A DNA stretch of 61,990 nucleotides from Phascolarctobacterium sp. (GCA_030523325.1 JAUNIS010000012.1:1-61990); one strand, 5' to 3'; counted from the stretch's first letter, positions 1-10,030 are shown. The notes: generated by a model from the sequence alone, not told the origin. Translations and numbers: made by a program.

Positions 1-89
1 AACTTTTCCATAAACTTTACCATAAATTTTTATTAATAAAATTTTGTATAAATCTGTAACTTTCCCTTTTCTTTTAATGCTTTTTTAGT

Positions 90-137
90 TATAATTATTA
101 AGATATGAATATCCATTTCTTAAATTAATGAAAGGTG
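90..137 (+). promoter_or_regulatory. carB promoter region with possible ARG-box half site and RBS
   Basis: A TATAAT -10 box lies at 90-95 with only a weak T-rich -35. TGAAT-ATCC-ATTTC at 106-119 resembles one half of an ArgR operator, as expected for arginine-regulated carbamoyl phosphate synthesis. The RBS AAAGGTGG at 130-137 precedes the ATG at 148. The operator call is tentative. Confidence 0.4.
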
Positions 138-147
138 GAATATATTA

Positions 148-3100
148 ATGAGTAAGAGGGAAGACATTAAAACAGTATTAATCATTGGTTCCGGCCCGAT
201 TATTATCGGTCAAGCATGTGAATTTGACTATTCCGGAACACAAGCCTGCAAAGCTTTGCGTAAGCTTGGTTATCGCATTGTTTTGGTTAACTCCAACCCT
301 GCAACCATCATGACCGACCCTGGCATCGCAGATGTAACTTATATTGAGCCTTTGAACATAAAACGTTTGGAACAAATCATCGAGAAAGAAAGACCCGATG
401 CGGTTCTCCCGAACCTGGGCGGTCAATCCGGTTTGAATCTTTGCTCCGAGCTTGCTGTAAAAGGTATTTTAGACAAATACGGAGTAAAGGTTATCGGCGT
501 ACAAATCGATGCTATTAAACGTGGCGAGGACCGTGACGAGTTCAAAAAAACCATGAACGACCTCAATATCGAAATGGCTCGCAGCGAGGTTGCTTATTCT
601 GTTGAAGACGCTCTGAGAATTGCAGATGACCTGGGTTATCCTGTAGTTCTTCGTCCTGCTTATACCATGGGTGGTACAGGTGGTGGCTTCGTATATAACG
701 TAGAAGAATTAAAAACAATTTGTGCTCGCGGCTTGCAAGCATCTCCTGTTCATCAGGTTCTTGTTGAAGAATCCATTCTTGGTTGGGAAGAGCTCGAAGT
801 AGAGGTTGTTCGTGATGCGAAGGGCAATATGATTACCGTTTGCTTCATCGAAAACATTGACCCATGTGGTGTTCATACCGGCGACTCCTTCTGTTCTGCT
901 CCTATGCTTACCATTTCTCAAGAGTTGCAAGATCGCTTAAAAGAACAAGCCTTCCGCATCGTTGACAAAATCCAAGTTATTGGCGGCACCAACGTTCAAT
1001 TTGCACATGATCCTGAGACCGACCGTGTTGTTGTAATCGAAATTAATCCTCGTACCTCTCGCAGCTCTGCCCTTGCGTCTAAAGCAACTGGTTTCCCCAT
1101 CGCTCTCGTATCCGCAATGCTTGCTTCTGGCTTAAACCTGGATGAAATTCCTTGCGGTAAGTATGGCACTCTCGACAAATACTATCCCGATGGAGAATAC
1201 GTCGTAATTAAATTTGCTCGCTGGGCTTTTGAAAAATTCAAAGGCGCTGAAGATAAGCTCGGCACCCAAATGCGTGCAGTTGGCGAAGTTATGTCCATCG
1301 GTAAAACTTATAAAGAAGCTTTCCAAAAAGCTATTCGCTCCTTGGAAATCGGTCGCTACGGTTTAGGCTTTGCTAAAAACTTTAACGAGCTGACTAAAGG
1401 AGAACTGCTTGAAAAATTACAAATTGCAACCTCTGAACGTCAATTCTTAATGTATGAAGCTCTTCGCAAGGGCGCAAGTGTCGAAGAACTTTACCAATTA
1501 ACCAAAATTAAACATTATTTCATTGAACAAATGAAAGAGCTTGTTGAAGAAGAAGAAGCTCTCATGGCTCACAAAGGTTCCGTTCCGGAAATCGAAGTTC
1601 TTCGCTCCGCTAAAAAGAATGGCTTTGCCGATAAATATCTTGCTAAAATTTTAGAAGTTCCTGAAGCTGATATTCGTAACGCAAGAATTGCTGCTGGTAT
1701 CGTAGAAGCATGGGAGCCTGTACATGTATCTGGCACCCAAGATAGAGCTTACTATTATTCTACTTACAATGCTCCTGACAAAACCACTATCTCCGACAAG
1801 AAGAAAATTATGATTCTCGGTGGTGGTCCGAACCGTATCGGTCAAGGCATTGAATTTGACTATTGCTGTGTTCATGCAGCCTTTGCTCTGCGTGATCTTG
1901 GTTTTGAAACCATCATCGTTAACTGCAACCCCGAAACCGTATCCACCGACTACGATACATCTGATAAGCTTTATTTCGAACCTCTTACCCTTGAAGACGT
2001 TCTCTCCATCCATGCCAAAGAGAAACCTGTTGGCGTAATCGCTCAGTTTGGTGGTCAAACTCCGTTGAACTTAGCAGCAGAACTTAAGGCTAACGGTGTA
2101 AATATTCTCGGCACTTCTCCTGAAGTTATCGATATGGCTGAAGACCGTGACTTGTTCCGTGCAATGATGGATAAGCTTGGCATTCCTATGCCTGAATCAG
2201 GTATGGCAGTAACTGTCGATGATGCTTTGGAAATTGCTCATAAGATTGGCTATCCTGTAATGGTTCGTCCTTCTTATGTATTAGGTGGTCGCGGCATGGA
2301 AGTTGTCGGCGATGACGAAAACCTCAAACAATATATGGAAGCTGCTGTTGGTGTAACTCCTGACCGTCCTATTCTTGTTGACCGTTTCCTGCGTCATGCT
2401 CTTGAATGTGAGGCTGATGCAATTGCTGATGGTTCTCACGCATTTGTTCCTGCCGTTATGGAACATATCGAGCTCGCAGGTATTCACTCCGGCGACTCCG
2501 CTTGCATTCTTCCTTCCAAGAACATCCCTGAGAAGCTTGTAACAACAATTAAAGAATATACTCGTAAGATTGCTGAAGAGATGGGCGTACGTGGTTTGAT
2601 GAACATGCAATATGCTATCGAAAACGACAAGGTTTTCGTTCTCGAAGCCAATCCCCGTGCTTCTCGTACCGTTCCACTTGTATCTAAAGTATGTAACGTA
2701 CAAATGGTTCGCTTAGCAACCCAAATCATGACTGCTCCTCTTACAGGAGCAACAAGCCCTCTTCCCGAACTCAAGGAAGTTCATCCCGAATATTATGGCG
2801 TAAAAGAAGCTGTATTCCCCTTCAATATGTTCCCGGAAGTTGACCCGATTCTCGGACCTGAAATGCGTTCTACTGGTGAAGTCCTTGGTCTTGCAAAAGA
2901 TGTTGGCGATGCTTTCTTCCTAGCACAAGAAGCAACTAAAACCGAGCTGCCTACATCAGGTACAGTTCTCTTCTCTGTAAATGACAGCGACAAGGCAGAG
3001 GTTGTTGATGTTGCTAAAACCTTCGAAGCTTGCGGCTTCAAGATTATGGCAACCGCTGGAACCTATACTTGCCTCAAGAATGCTGGCGTAAATGTTGAAC

Positions 3101-3366
3101 GCGTTAACAAGGTTCAAGAAGGTCGTCCTAACTTAGTTGACTACATGATGAACGGCAAAGTACAAATGCTCGTTAACACTCCTGCAAGAAAAGAAGACTT
3201 AGTATTTGATGACGGTTATGTTCGCAGAACTGCTATCAAGACTCGCATTCCTTACATGACGACAATGGCAGCTGCCAAAGCAAGTGCTGAAGGCATCAAG
3301 CTGTTCGTTGAAGAAGGCGACGTTGGTGTAATTTCCTTACAAAAGGTTCACGAAGCAATTAAATAA
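148..3366 (+). CDS. carB: carbamoyl phosphate synthase large subunit
   Basis: Makes carbamoyl phosphate from bicarbonate, glutamine-derived ammonia and two ATP, for arginine and pyrimidine synthesis in the cytoplasm. The 1072 residues match the usual length of about 1070. There are two homologous ATP-grasp halves, each opening with a Rossmann-like loop (IGSGPIIIGQACEFDYSG near residue 13 and LGGGPNRIGQGIEFDYCC near 556), followed by the C-terminal MGS-like allosteric domain from about residue 930. The start is supported by AAAGGTGG ten bases upstream. The small subunit carA does not fit in the 147 bases to the left, so it is either just outside the window or elsewhere. A strong terminator follows directly, so the gene ends its transcript. 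Confidence 0.98.
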   Translation: MSKREDIKTVLIIGSGPIIIGQACEFDYSGTQACKALRKLGYRIVLVNSNPATIMTDPGIADVTYIEPLNIKRLEQIIEKERPDAVLPNLGGQSGLNLCSELAVKGILDKYGVKVIGVQIDAIKRGEDRDEFKKTMNDLNIEMARSEVAYSVEDALRIADDLGYPVVLRPAYTMGGTGGGFVYNVEELKTICARGLQASPVHQVLVEESILGWEELEVEVVRDAKGNMITVCFIENIDPCGVHTGDSFCSAPMLTISQELQDRLKEQAFRIVDKIQVIGGTNVQFAHDPETDRVVVIEINPRTSRSSALASKATGFPIALVSAMLASGLNLDEIPCGKYGTLDKYYPDGEYVVIKFARWAFEKFKGAEDKLGTQMRAVGEVMSIGKTYKEAFQKAIRSLEIGRYGLGFAKNFNELTKGELLEKLQIATSERQFLMYEALRKGASVEELYQLTKIKHYFIEQMKELVEEEEALMAHKGSVPEIEVLRSAKKNGFADKYLAKILEVPEADIRNARIAAGIVEAWEPVHVSGTQDRAYYYSTYNAPDKTTISDKKKIMILGGGPNRIGQGIEFDYCCVHAAFALRDLGFETIIVNCNPETVSTDYDTSDKLYFEPLTLEDVLSIHAKEKPVGVIAQFGGQTPLNLAAELKANGVNILGTSPEVIDMAEDRDLFRAMMDKLGIPMPESGMAVTVDDALEIAHKIGYPVMVRPSYVLGGRGMEVVGDDENLKQYMEAAVGVTPDRPILVDRFLRHALECEADAIADGSHAFVPAVMEHIELAGIHSGDSACILPSKNIPEKLVTTIKEYTRKIAEEMGVRGLMNMQYAIENDKVFVLEANPRASRTVPLVSKVCNVQMVRLATQIMTAPLTGATSPLPELKEVHPEYYGVKEAVFPFNMFPEVDPILGPEMRSTGEVLGLAKDVGDAFFLAQEATKTELPTSGTVLFSVNDSDKAEVVDVAKTFEACGFKIMATAGTYTCLKNAGVNVERVNKVQEGRPNLVDYMMNGKVQMLVNTPARKEDLVFDDGYVRRTAIKTRIPYMTTMAAAKASAEGIKLFVEEGDVGVISLQKVHEAIK

Positions 3367-3398
3367 AACTAAATCGCGTGGTACTTCATTAAACAAAT

Positions 3399-3433
3399 GG
3401 ACCTCGACGTACTTGTACGACGAGGTCCTCTTT
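3399..3433 (+). terminator. terminator of carB
   Basis: Inverted repeat GGACCTCG(a)CGTAC / GTACG(a)CGAGGTCC with a two-base loop, followed by a T-rich run, 33 bases after the carB stop. Confidence 0.85.
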
Positions 3434-3473
3434 ATATGTAAAGATGGAATAACAAAAAGAAAATTGGCACATA

Positions 3474-3515
3474 AGAAAAGTGGCTAAGCGAAATCGCAAA
3501 GCCCCTTTTCTTTTT
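3474..3515 (-). terminator. terminator at the end of the ABC/TIM-barrel operon
   Basis: An imperfect inverted repeat (AGAAAAG...GGCT paired with AGCC...CTTTTCT) overlaps the 3' end of the minus-strand operon. T-rich ends on both sides suggest it can act in both directions. Confidence 0.6.
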
Positions 3516-4269
3516 ATATACCGTATTTATTTTTCAGTTCTTCAAGATGCGCCTCTAGTTCAGCAGCATTCTTAAAACCACAGCAGTATTCCATAGTTTG
3601 AACTGCGTTTGGTGCATAAGTTTTAACTGCTTGGAAATAGGAATCCCAATCAATGTTTCCTTGCCCTACAGGAAGATGCGCGTCCCCTGTTCCATCATTA
3701 TCATGAACGTGACAACCAATTAATACAGGAGCAACAGCCTTGACCGTCTCTGCTAGATTCCATCCGTTTACGTGAGCATGACCAGTATCGATTAAAAATT
3801 TAGCATCGGGAAATTCTGCAGGCAATTTAATGAAATCATCAAAAGTGAAGAGAACATTATTTTTGCAAACAAGCCCAACATTTTCGATAGCAACCGTTAC
3901 GTCGTAAACCTTAGCAAGATCTATAATTTTATGGAAGCGGCTAATTACTAAAGCCTTCAATTCAGCAATGTCACCATTGGTAGTTTCATTAGAATGAACT
4001 ACAACGAATTCTGCTTTACATTTTTTTGCATATTGGAAGGTTTGGTCATATATTTCCAAATAATTCTCATCTGCCGGATTAGCTAAATCCACTGCAACAC
4101 AAGGACCATGAATTGTTAAATCTCTGTCATCCCAAGCGATGATTTCCTTGTCCCAATAATAATTTTTACCGAATTCATAAAAGTATTCGATGCCATATTC
4201 CGGTTTCAATGCTCTCATAGCAAATTTTTGAAAACCAGGAAACAGTAAATCACTTACCGCGATTCTCAT
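3514..4269 (-). CDS. sugar phosphate isomerase/epimerase-like TIM-barrel protein
   Basis: A 251-residue protein of the xylose isomerase-like TIM-barrel (AP_endonuc_2) superfamily. Visible metal-site motifs are IENVG near residue 130, LIDTGHAHVNG near 163, and HVHDNDGTGDAHLPVGQGNIDW near 190-211, the last typical of divalent-metal-binding members. The substrate cannot be read from sequence. It is the last gene of the operon with a complete UgpBAEC/MalEFGK-type importer and starts 2 bases after the ATPase gene ends, so it probably acts on the imported compound or its phosphorylated product. The Pho-box-like promoter of the operon hints at a phosphate-containing substrate (inference). No signal peptide, so cytoplasmic. 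Confidence 0.8.
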   Translation of the reverse strand: MRIAVSDLLFPGFQKFAMRALKPEYGIEYFYEFGKNYYWDKEIIAWDDRDLTIHGPCVAVDLANPADENYLEIYDQTFQYAKKCKAEFVVVHSNETTNGDIAELKALVISRFHKIIDLAKVYDVTVAIENVGLVCKNNVLFTFDDFIKLPAEFPDAKFLIDTGHAHVNGWNLAETVKAVAPVLIGCHVHDNDGTGDAHLPVGQGNIDWDSYFQAVKTYAPNAVQTMEYCCGFKNAAELEAHLEELKNKYGI

Positions 4270-4271
4270 TA

Positions 4272-5342
4272 TTATTCCTCCAAATTCATGCCAGTTTCCG
4301 CGTCAAAGAGGCAAACTTTCTTCCAGTCAAAATCAAAACCTGCAATATTTTCCATATCAGTATCTTGATTACTGTCTTGAATATAGTATAACTCACCAGA
4401 AGGCAAAGTTAAACTTACAGTTTGCAAATTGCCGGTATTTTCAAGGAATTCAACGGAACCTTTAACCATGGGATTTTCTTTTTTAGGAATAGAACTTTCA
4501 GGACGTAGACCAAATTGCACTTCGCCTCTGCCAGCTACCATAGCCGCTTTATCAACAGGCATTTCCACACAACTGTCACCAATGATTAATTTATTACCAA
4601 CGACCTTAGCTTTAACAATATTCATGGCGGGAGAACCAATAAAGTTTGCTACGAAGGTATTAGCAGGATGATTATAAATATTGTGAGGAGTATCGATCTG
4701 TTGAATCTTACCTCCATTCATAACTGCAATACGAGTTGCAACTGTCATCGCTTCGATTTGATCATGAGTTACATAAATCATAGTGGGTTTAAAAAGTTCA
4801 TGAATCTTAACAAGTTCAGTTCTAGCTTTTTGACGGAGCTTGGCGTCCAAATTGGATAGAGGTTCGTCAAGCAGGAAATATGGCGATTGTTTTACCAATG
4901 CACGACAGAGGGCAACACGTTGTTTTTGACCACCGGATAATTCATAGGTCTTCTTGTTTTCATAACCTTGCAGATGGAGAATTTCCAGAGCTTGATTAGT
5001 TCTTTTAATAATTTCTTCTTGAGGAAGCTTTTGGATTTGCAGGCCAAAAGTAATGTTATCCCAAACAGAAAGATGTGGAAAGAGCGCATAGCTTTGGAAT
5101 ACCATCGCAATATTTCTTTCACCAGGAGCCAAGTCGTTAACTACTTTGCCATCCATATAAAGCTCGCCACGAGTAATTTCTTCAAATCCAGCAATCATAC
5201 GGAGGGTAGTTGTTTTTCCGCAACCAGAAGGTCCTAAAAGTATCAGGCGTTCACCCTTTTTTATTTCTAAATTTAAATCTTCTACGACTAAATTAGAGCC
5301 GTAAGCTTTATCTACATGAGAGAATACAATGCTATTTTCCAT
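4272..5342 (-). CDS. ABC transporter ATP-binding protein, UgpC/MalK type
   Basis: ATPase subunit of a carbohydrate- or glycerophosphate-type (CUT1) importer, 356 residues. Motifs: Walker A GPSGCGKT near residue 37, Q-loop, signature LSGGQKQR near 134, Walker B FLLDEPLSNLDAKLR near 155, H-loop VTHD near 191. A C-terminal TOBE/MalK-like extension from about 240 is the part that in MalK and UgpC binds regulators. It lies one base from the inner permease gene. In Firmicutes one such ATPase can serve several CUT1 importers, but here it sits in a complete operon. UgpC and MalK cannot be separated by motif alone. Confidence 0.93.
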   Translation of the reverse strand: MENSIVFSHVDKAYGSNLVVEDLNLEIKKGERLILLGPSGCGKTTTLRMIAGFEEITRGELYMDGKVVNDLAPGERNIAMVFQSYALFPHLSVWDNITFGLQIQKLPQEEIIKRTNQALEILHLQGYENKKTYELSGGQKQRVALCRALVKQSPYFLLDEPLSNLDAKLRQKARTELVKIHELFKPTMIYVTHDQIEAMTVATRIAVMNGGKIQQIDTPHNIYNHPANTFVANFIGSPAMNIVKAKVVGNKLIIGDSCVEMPVDKAAMVAGRGEVQFGLRPESSIPKKENPMVKGSVEFLENTGNLQTVSLTLPSGELYYIQDSNQDTDMENIAGFDFDWKKVCLFDAETGMNLEE

Positions 5343-5343
5343 A

Positions 5344-6174
5344 TTATCCTTTCACTCCAGAATTCATAAAAGTATTGATAATAAATTTTTGGCAGAAGAT
5401 GTAGAGCACTAGCGGCGGCAAGCTTGTCAAGGTTGCTACAGCCATTGCTACACCCCATTCGCTACCACCCTCGGCGGAGATGAAGAGTTGCAAAGCCAAG
5501 GGAAGGGTCAGGTTTTCATTGCTTTGTAAAATAAGCAGAGGCCAGAAATATTCGTTCCAGGAATTAATAAAGAATAGAATCGCATTTGCGAATATCGCAG
5601 GTTTAATTAGAGGAATTACAACCTTAGTCAAAATGTGGTGAGGTTTTGCACCGTCTAGCACCGACGTTTCCAGTAAAGCTTTAGGAATACCGCGCATTGT
5701 TTGACGCATCAGATAAATGCCCATGCCGTCTGCGAATGCGGGAAGCATTACACCATAAGGAGTATCCAGCAAACCAAGCTTACTCATAAACAAATAGTTC
5801 GGCATAATCAGTACGGTTACCGGAATAAAGAACGTGAGCAGCATCGCATTAAAAATCGTTTCTTTATACTTAAAATCATAATAAACGAAAGAAAATGCTG
5901 CCATTACGGAAGTAATCACTTTAGAAATAGTTACACAAGCGGCAATGAAGAAGGTATTCCAAATATATGTAAAGAGCGGAAATTCCCTTAATACATTTGT
6001 GTAGTTGCTAAATGTAGGAGGGAAAGGCAGAGGATTCAGCGTGGATTCGAATACCTGGTCCAAATCCTTGAATGATGTGGAAATCATAAAGACAATCGGC
6101 CAAAGCATTACAAAAATCGCAATCAACAATAATACGTGCCATACCCATTCGTCTTTCCATCTCTCAGTTTTCAT
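5344..6174 (-). CDS. ABC transporter permease, UgpE/MalG type
   Basis: Second membrane subunit of the CUT1 importer, about 276 residues with roughly six membrane segments. It carries the EAA-type coupling loop (LETSVLDGAKPHHILTKVVIPLIKPA, residues about 180-205 of the protein). An upstream start at 6201 is possible, but the ATG at 6174 is preferred: AAGAAGGTG lies just upstream and the start overlaps the end of the first permease gene by 11 bases, as in translationally coupled pairs. Confidence 0.92.
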   Translation of the reverse strand: MKTERWKDEWVWHVLLLIAIFVMLWPIVFMISTSFKDLDQVFESTLNPLPFPPTFSNYTNVLREFPLFTYIWNTFFIAACVTISKVITSVMAAFSFVYYDFKYKETIFNAMLLTFFIPVTVLIMPNYLFMSKLGLLDTPYGVMLPAFADGMGIYLMRQTMRGIPKALLETSVLDGAKPHHILTKVVIPLIKPAIFANAILFFINSWNEYFWPLLILQSNENLTLPLALQLFISAEGGSEWGVAMAVATLTSLPPLVLYIFCQKFIINTFMNSGVKG

Positions 6175-7042
6175 AGTACACCTTCTTATCCAAGAATTCA
6201 TGCTTCAAATAGAGGAAGAGCAGATAAACAACCATGGTGATGAATGCGTAAGCTGCTGCGGTACCCGTCTTGAAGAATGTGAATGCGTATTGGTAAATAA
6301 TGTAAACCAAGTTAGTAGAACCTTGATCAGGACCGCCTTGAGTGAGCATATTAACAGGAGTTAATACATATTGCAAACCAAAGACAATGGTAATCGTGAA
6401 TACGTAAATAGCAGTCGGGCTAGTCATAGGCAAAATTATTTTTTTGAAAATTACCCAGTTGGAAGCATTTTCCAGTTTAGCAGCCTCAATCATTTCCTTC
6501 GGAACGGAAACCATTGCAGCCAACATGACGATTAAGTTATAACCAAATGTTTTCCAACCAATAATGGTAGTAATCGCAAAAATTACTAAATAATTTTCTT
6601 TAAACCAAGCAGGAGACGATATGCCAAACCATCCAAGGACGATGGAAACCGGGCCAGCTAATGGATTGTAAATCCAAAGGAAAAGGATACTTGCAACAGC
6701 AAGAGAAAGAGTCGCGGGCAGGAAAAGAGACGCTCTATAAAACGTATTGCCTTTCTTTACTAAATGGCCAAGAATAAAGGAATAGATATAGGGCAAAACA
6801 AAGTTAAATATTAACAAGAACAATACGAAAAGAACCGTATTGATAATAATTTTGATAAGCTCAGCAGAAGCAAATAACTCGGTAAAGTTTTCCAAGCCCA
6901 CGAATTTCATATTCGGACTTACCATATTCCAAGAGAAGAAACTCAAATAAATATTTTGGAAAAGCGGCCAATAGTAAAATACGAGAAAGATAATCGCAGC
7001 AGGCAGGAGGTACAGTATAGCTTCCTTGAAATTTTTACTCAT
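6164..7042 (-). CDS. ABC transporter permease, UgpA/MalF type
   Basis: First membrane subunit of the importer, 292 residues. It has an N-terminal membrane segment (residues about 9-28), further helices, and the EAA loop MIEAAKLENASNWVIFKKIILPMTSPTA near residues 185-212. It lies 100 bases downstream of the binding-protein gene, a usual gap where the abundant binding protein is made in excess. Its end overlaps the next permease gene. Confidence 0.92.
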   Translation of the reverse strand: MSKNFKEAILYLLPAAIIFLVFYYWPLFQNIYLSFFSWNMVSPNMKFVGLENFTELFASAELIKIIINTVLFVLFLLIFNFVLPYIYSFILGHLVKKGNTFYRASLFLPATLSLAVASILFLWIYNPLAGPVSIVLGWFGISSPAWFKENYLVIFAITTIIGWKTFGYNLIVMLAAMVSVPKEMIEAAKLENASNWVIFKKIILPMTSPTAIYVFTITIVFGLQYVLTPVNMLTQGGPDQGSTNLVYIIYQYAFTFFKTGTAAAYAFITMVVYLLFLYLKHEFLDKKVYYEN

Positions 7043-7141
7043 AATTGCACCTTCTTTCTAATATTGAACGAACTCTCCCACCTTTACGTAAATGAACCAC
7101 AGACATAAAAGCAGGAGAGTTTTAAGTTCATAGATTAAAAA

Positions 7142-8452
7142 TTATTTTAAGAGTTTGTCGATTTTTTCAGCGGTTTGATGGAGAGCATCTTTTGCACTCA
7201 TCTTGCCGGAGAGGATGATGTCACGAACATCAATCAAGAGTTGTTCTGCTTGCAGACCGTTAGCTCCAGGGAAAGAAGCCCATTTGCTTACCTTCGGCAT
7301 CATGCCAAGAGCCATTTGAATGTTCTTGTTTTCGTCAACGATTTTTTTGAAGCCTTTCGGGTCATCAGCAACACCTTTGCGAGGAGGCAAGTAACCGGTA
7401 CCGGTAGACCATTTAGCCAATGCTTCAGGAGATTCGATATATTCGATGAACTTAGTAGCTGCTTTTTGTTTTGCTGCGTCTTTAGAGAAAATCATCAAGA
7501 AGTTACCACCAGCAGGAACCTTAACGGGTTTGCTACCAAATGCAGGGAATTCAGCTGCTTTAACATTGAACTTAGCAGATTTTTCAAAGTTAGCGCGTTT
7601 GCCGATGGTGGTGCAAACCATACCAAGTTTACCAGAGAGATAAGCTTGGAAGCCTTCTTCGTTGGTTGCATGGAGACCATGACCAGCTTTAACCATATCA
7701 GCTAAGAGTTGGAAAGCTTCAGCAGCTTCCGGAGTATCGAAACCAGAAACGGTCTTGCCATTAACTTTTTTCAGCATAGCGCCGCCATTAGATTCGATCA
7801 AGCCTTGTTGTGCCCAGTTATCAGCATATTCTTGCATGAAAAAGCCCATGTTACCAGTTTTTGCTTTGATAGCAGCAGAATATTCTACAACTTCTTTCCA
7901 AGTTTTAGGCGGTTTGTTAGGATCTAAACCAGCTTTGGTGAAGAGTTCAGGGTTGTAATATAATACGGGTACGGATACAGAATAAGGAAGACCTACTTGT
8001 TTGCCATCTTCTGTTTGAGCGAGGCTCAATACATTCGGCAGAAAGTTATCTTTCATGAAGTTTGCATTGCCGGATGCTTTGAAAGCTTCATTCAAATCAA
8101 CATATTTGAAATTATCAGCCGCATAGTTGAGGAAGGAGTAACCCATTTGTACTACGTCCGGATTCTTGCCAGAAGCCATAGCTGCTTGTAAGTTTTGAGT
8201 TAAACCTTTGTACATATCTGGGTTATATTTTGCAATAACCTCGATGTCTGGATTCTTTTTGTTGAAGTCAGCAACAAGTTCTTTAACGGTTGCACCACCA
8301 AATGATTCAGCTGCTACGTGCCAATATTCGATGGTTACTTTTTTGTTACCTTCAGATTTCGCTGCTTTCTTTTCACTGCCGCCGCAACCAGCGATAACGC
8401 CTGCTGCTAACATAGAAACTACTGCAAGTGCTAATGCTTTTTTGAATTTCAT
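7142..8452 (-). CDS. extracellular solute-binding lipoprotein, UgpB/MalE type
   Basis: A 436-residue substrate-binding protein of the importer (SBP family 1). A lipoprotein signal ends at the lipobox IAGC, with the lipidated Cys at residue 23, followed by a Gly/Ser/Lys linker and two alpha/beta lobes. The RBS GGAGGAAT sits just upstream. First gene of a five-gene operon (binding protein, two permeases, ATPase, TIM barrel). Length and fold fit glycerol-3-phosphate, glycerophosphodiester or oligosaccharide binding. The Pho-box-like repeats upstream favour a phosphate ester, but this is inference. Confidence 0.9.
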   Translation of the reverse strand: MKFKKALALAVVSMLAAGVIAGCGGSEKKAAKSEGNKKVTIEYWHVAAESFGGATVKELVADFNKKNPDIEVIAKYNPDMYKGLTQNLQAAMASGKNPDVVQMGYSFLNYAADNFKYVDLNEAFKASGNANFMKDNFLPNVLSLAQTEDGKQVGLPYSVSVPVLYYNPELFTKAGLDPNKPPKTWKEVVEYSAAIKAKTGNMGFFMQEYADNWAQQGLIESNGGAMLKKVNGKTVSGFDTPEAAEAFQLLADMVKAGHGLHATNEEGFQAYLSGKLGMVCTTIGKRANFEKSAKFNVKAAEFPAFGSKPVKVPAGGNFLMIFSKDAAKQKAATKFIEYIESPEALAKWSTGTGYLPPRKGVADDPKGFKKIVDENKNIQMALGMMPKVSKWASFPGANGLQAEQLLIDVRDIILSGKMSAKDALHQTAEKIDKLLK

Positions 8453-8502
8453 TTTTATTCCTCCAAAAAATTATTTTTTAATTCAGTCATCCTTAACGAC
8501 CA

Positions 8503-8572
8503 ACTATATTTTACTAACAAGCAACATATCATTCAAGTAAATTTTGCGTAAACAGTGTATGCTTTAGGTAAA
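8503..8572 (-). promoter_or_regulatory. promoter with Pho-box-like repeats for the UgpB-type operon
   Basis: On the minus strand TTTACG (8552-8547) and TTTACT (8541-8536) are spaced by exactly 11 bases, with a further TTTACC at 8572-8567. AT-rich -10 candidates TAAAAT (8513-8508) and TATAGT (8508-8503) lie downstream. The same arrangement is seen upstream of pstS. Firmicute PhoP boxes are TT(A/T)ACA-type direct repeats with an 11-bp period, so PhoB control is inferred. The rest of this 331-base gap (8453-8783) holds only the terminator below. Confidence 0.45.
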
Positions 8573-8679
8573 ATTCCCCGATAAATTCCAATTAATAGAC
8601 AATATAATGTATACCTATCGTCAAGAGCGTAACGCTATTTAAATATTTTCGTATTCTTGTAAAGAACTTTTGAAACATA

Positions 8680-8716
8680 AATAAAACCGTCATACAAGTT
8701 TTGCATGACGGTCGTT
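8680..8716 (-). terminator. terminator of the flavodiiron gene
   Basis: Inverted repeat GACCGTCATGC / ATGACGGT followed on the minus strand by TTTTATTT, 70 bases after the stop at 8784. Confidence 0.8.
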
Positions 8717-8783
8717 CAATAAAGAAACAAATTTTTAAATTTTACTAATTTTTGACATTTATAATTGTCGCTGAGAAATATTT

Positions 8784-9926
8784 TTACAAAAGTATTTCGG
8801 CTAACTTTTCCAAAGCTTCAATATCCGCAGGTTTAACAGCACCGCGAATAGTCACAACAGGCTCAAGAATATTAATGTCCTTCATCTTTGTTAAAGTAGC
8901 TTTCATAGTCTTAGCAGCAGCAGGAGCCCAGGAACCATTTTCAATCAATGCGATAGTACGATTTTGATAATTTTTGATTTCCAAATGATGTAAGAAATCT
9001 CCCATAACAGGTGCGACACCCATATTATAAGTTGGTGCAGCGAGAACTATCTTACCATAGCGGAATGCGTCTTCTAAAGCTTCGGCAGCATCTTCGCGAG
9101 CAAGATCTGAAATTTGCACCTTCACGTTAGCCGCTTCGAGAATTTCTGCGAGCTTGTGAGCTGCCTCAGCCGTATTACCATGCATAGATGCATAAGCAAT
9201 AAAGACGCCCTCACTTTCTACACCATAGCTAGACCAAATAATATATTTTTCTAAAACATGACCAATTGTTTCTTTAAGGATTGGTCCATGCAACGGACAG
9301 ATCACTTGAATGTCGAGGCCGCTTGCTTTTTTCAAAACTGCTTGCACTTGCGCACCAAACTTGCCGACAATATTAAAATAATAACGTCTTGCTTCGCAGT
9401 CCCAATCCTCATCCACATCAAGAGCTCCGAATTTACCAAAGCCGTCGGCACTGAATAAAACCTTATCAGTCTTATCGTAAGTCATAATTACTTCCGGCCA
9501 ATGAACCATGGGGGCAGCAACAAAAGTCAACACATGCTTGCCAAGATTAAGCTCGTCACCTTCTTTAACAATTTTGGCCCCAGAAACATCCAAGTCAAAA
9601 TACTGAGGCATCATATTCTTTGCGCCAACAGAAGTAACGATTTGCACATCAGGGTAAGCTTCTACAACTTTTTGAATACAGGACGCATGGTCCGGTTCCA
9701 TATGTTGAACAACTAAATAATCCGGCTTTCTCCCATTGAGTACTTTAGCAAGATTTTGCATGAACTCATCTGCTTTTCTTTTATCAACGGTATCCATAAT
9801 CGCAATTTTTTCGTCCATAATAACATAAGAGTTATAAGAAATACCGTTAGGAACTACATACTGACCTTCGAACAAATCAATGTCGTGATCATTCACGCCA
9901 ATATAAATGATATCATTTGTAACCAT
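8784..9926 (-). CDS. fprA: flavodiiron protein (A-type flavoprotein)
   Basis: Reduces O2 to water and/or NO to N2O in anaerobes, protecting oxygen-sensitive enzymes; cytoplasmic. 380 residues in two domains. The N-terminal metallo-beta-lactamase-like domain (about 1-245) carries the di-iron motif HMEPDH at residues 75-80 and HWPE near 141. The C-terminal flavodoxin domain (about 250-380) has the FMN loop YASMHGNTAEAA. It lacks the rubredoxin or flavin reductase extensions of larger types, so it needs a separate electron donor. RBS GGAGTAATA precedes the ATG. Apparently monocistronic. Confidence 0.95.
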   Translation of the reverse strand: MVTNDIIYIGVNDHDIDLFEGQYVVPNGISYNSYVIMDEKIAIMDTVDKRKADEFMQNLAKVLNGRKPDYLVVQHMEPDHASCIQKVVEAYPDVQIVTSVGAKNMMPQYFDLDVSGAKIVKEGDELNLGKHVLTFVAAPMVHWPEVIMTYDKTDKVLFSADGFGKFGALDVDEDWDCEARRYYFNIVGKFGAQVQAVLKKASGLDIQVICPLHGPILKETIGHVLEKYIIWSSYGVESEGVFIAYASMHGNTAEAAHKLAEILEAANVKVQISDLAREDAAEALEDAFRYGKIVLAAPTYNMGVAPVMGDFLHHLEIKNYQNRTIALIENGSWAPAAAKTMKATLTKMKDINILEPVVTIRGAVKPADIEALEKLAEILL

Positions 9927-10030
9927 ATTATTACTCCTTTAAACACAGAATTTTCATTTTTAATTATCCATACTGACATTATAACTTGTAAGACAGCAAT
10001 TAGCAACCATAAGTCTTACATCAACAAAAC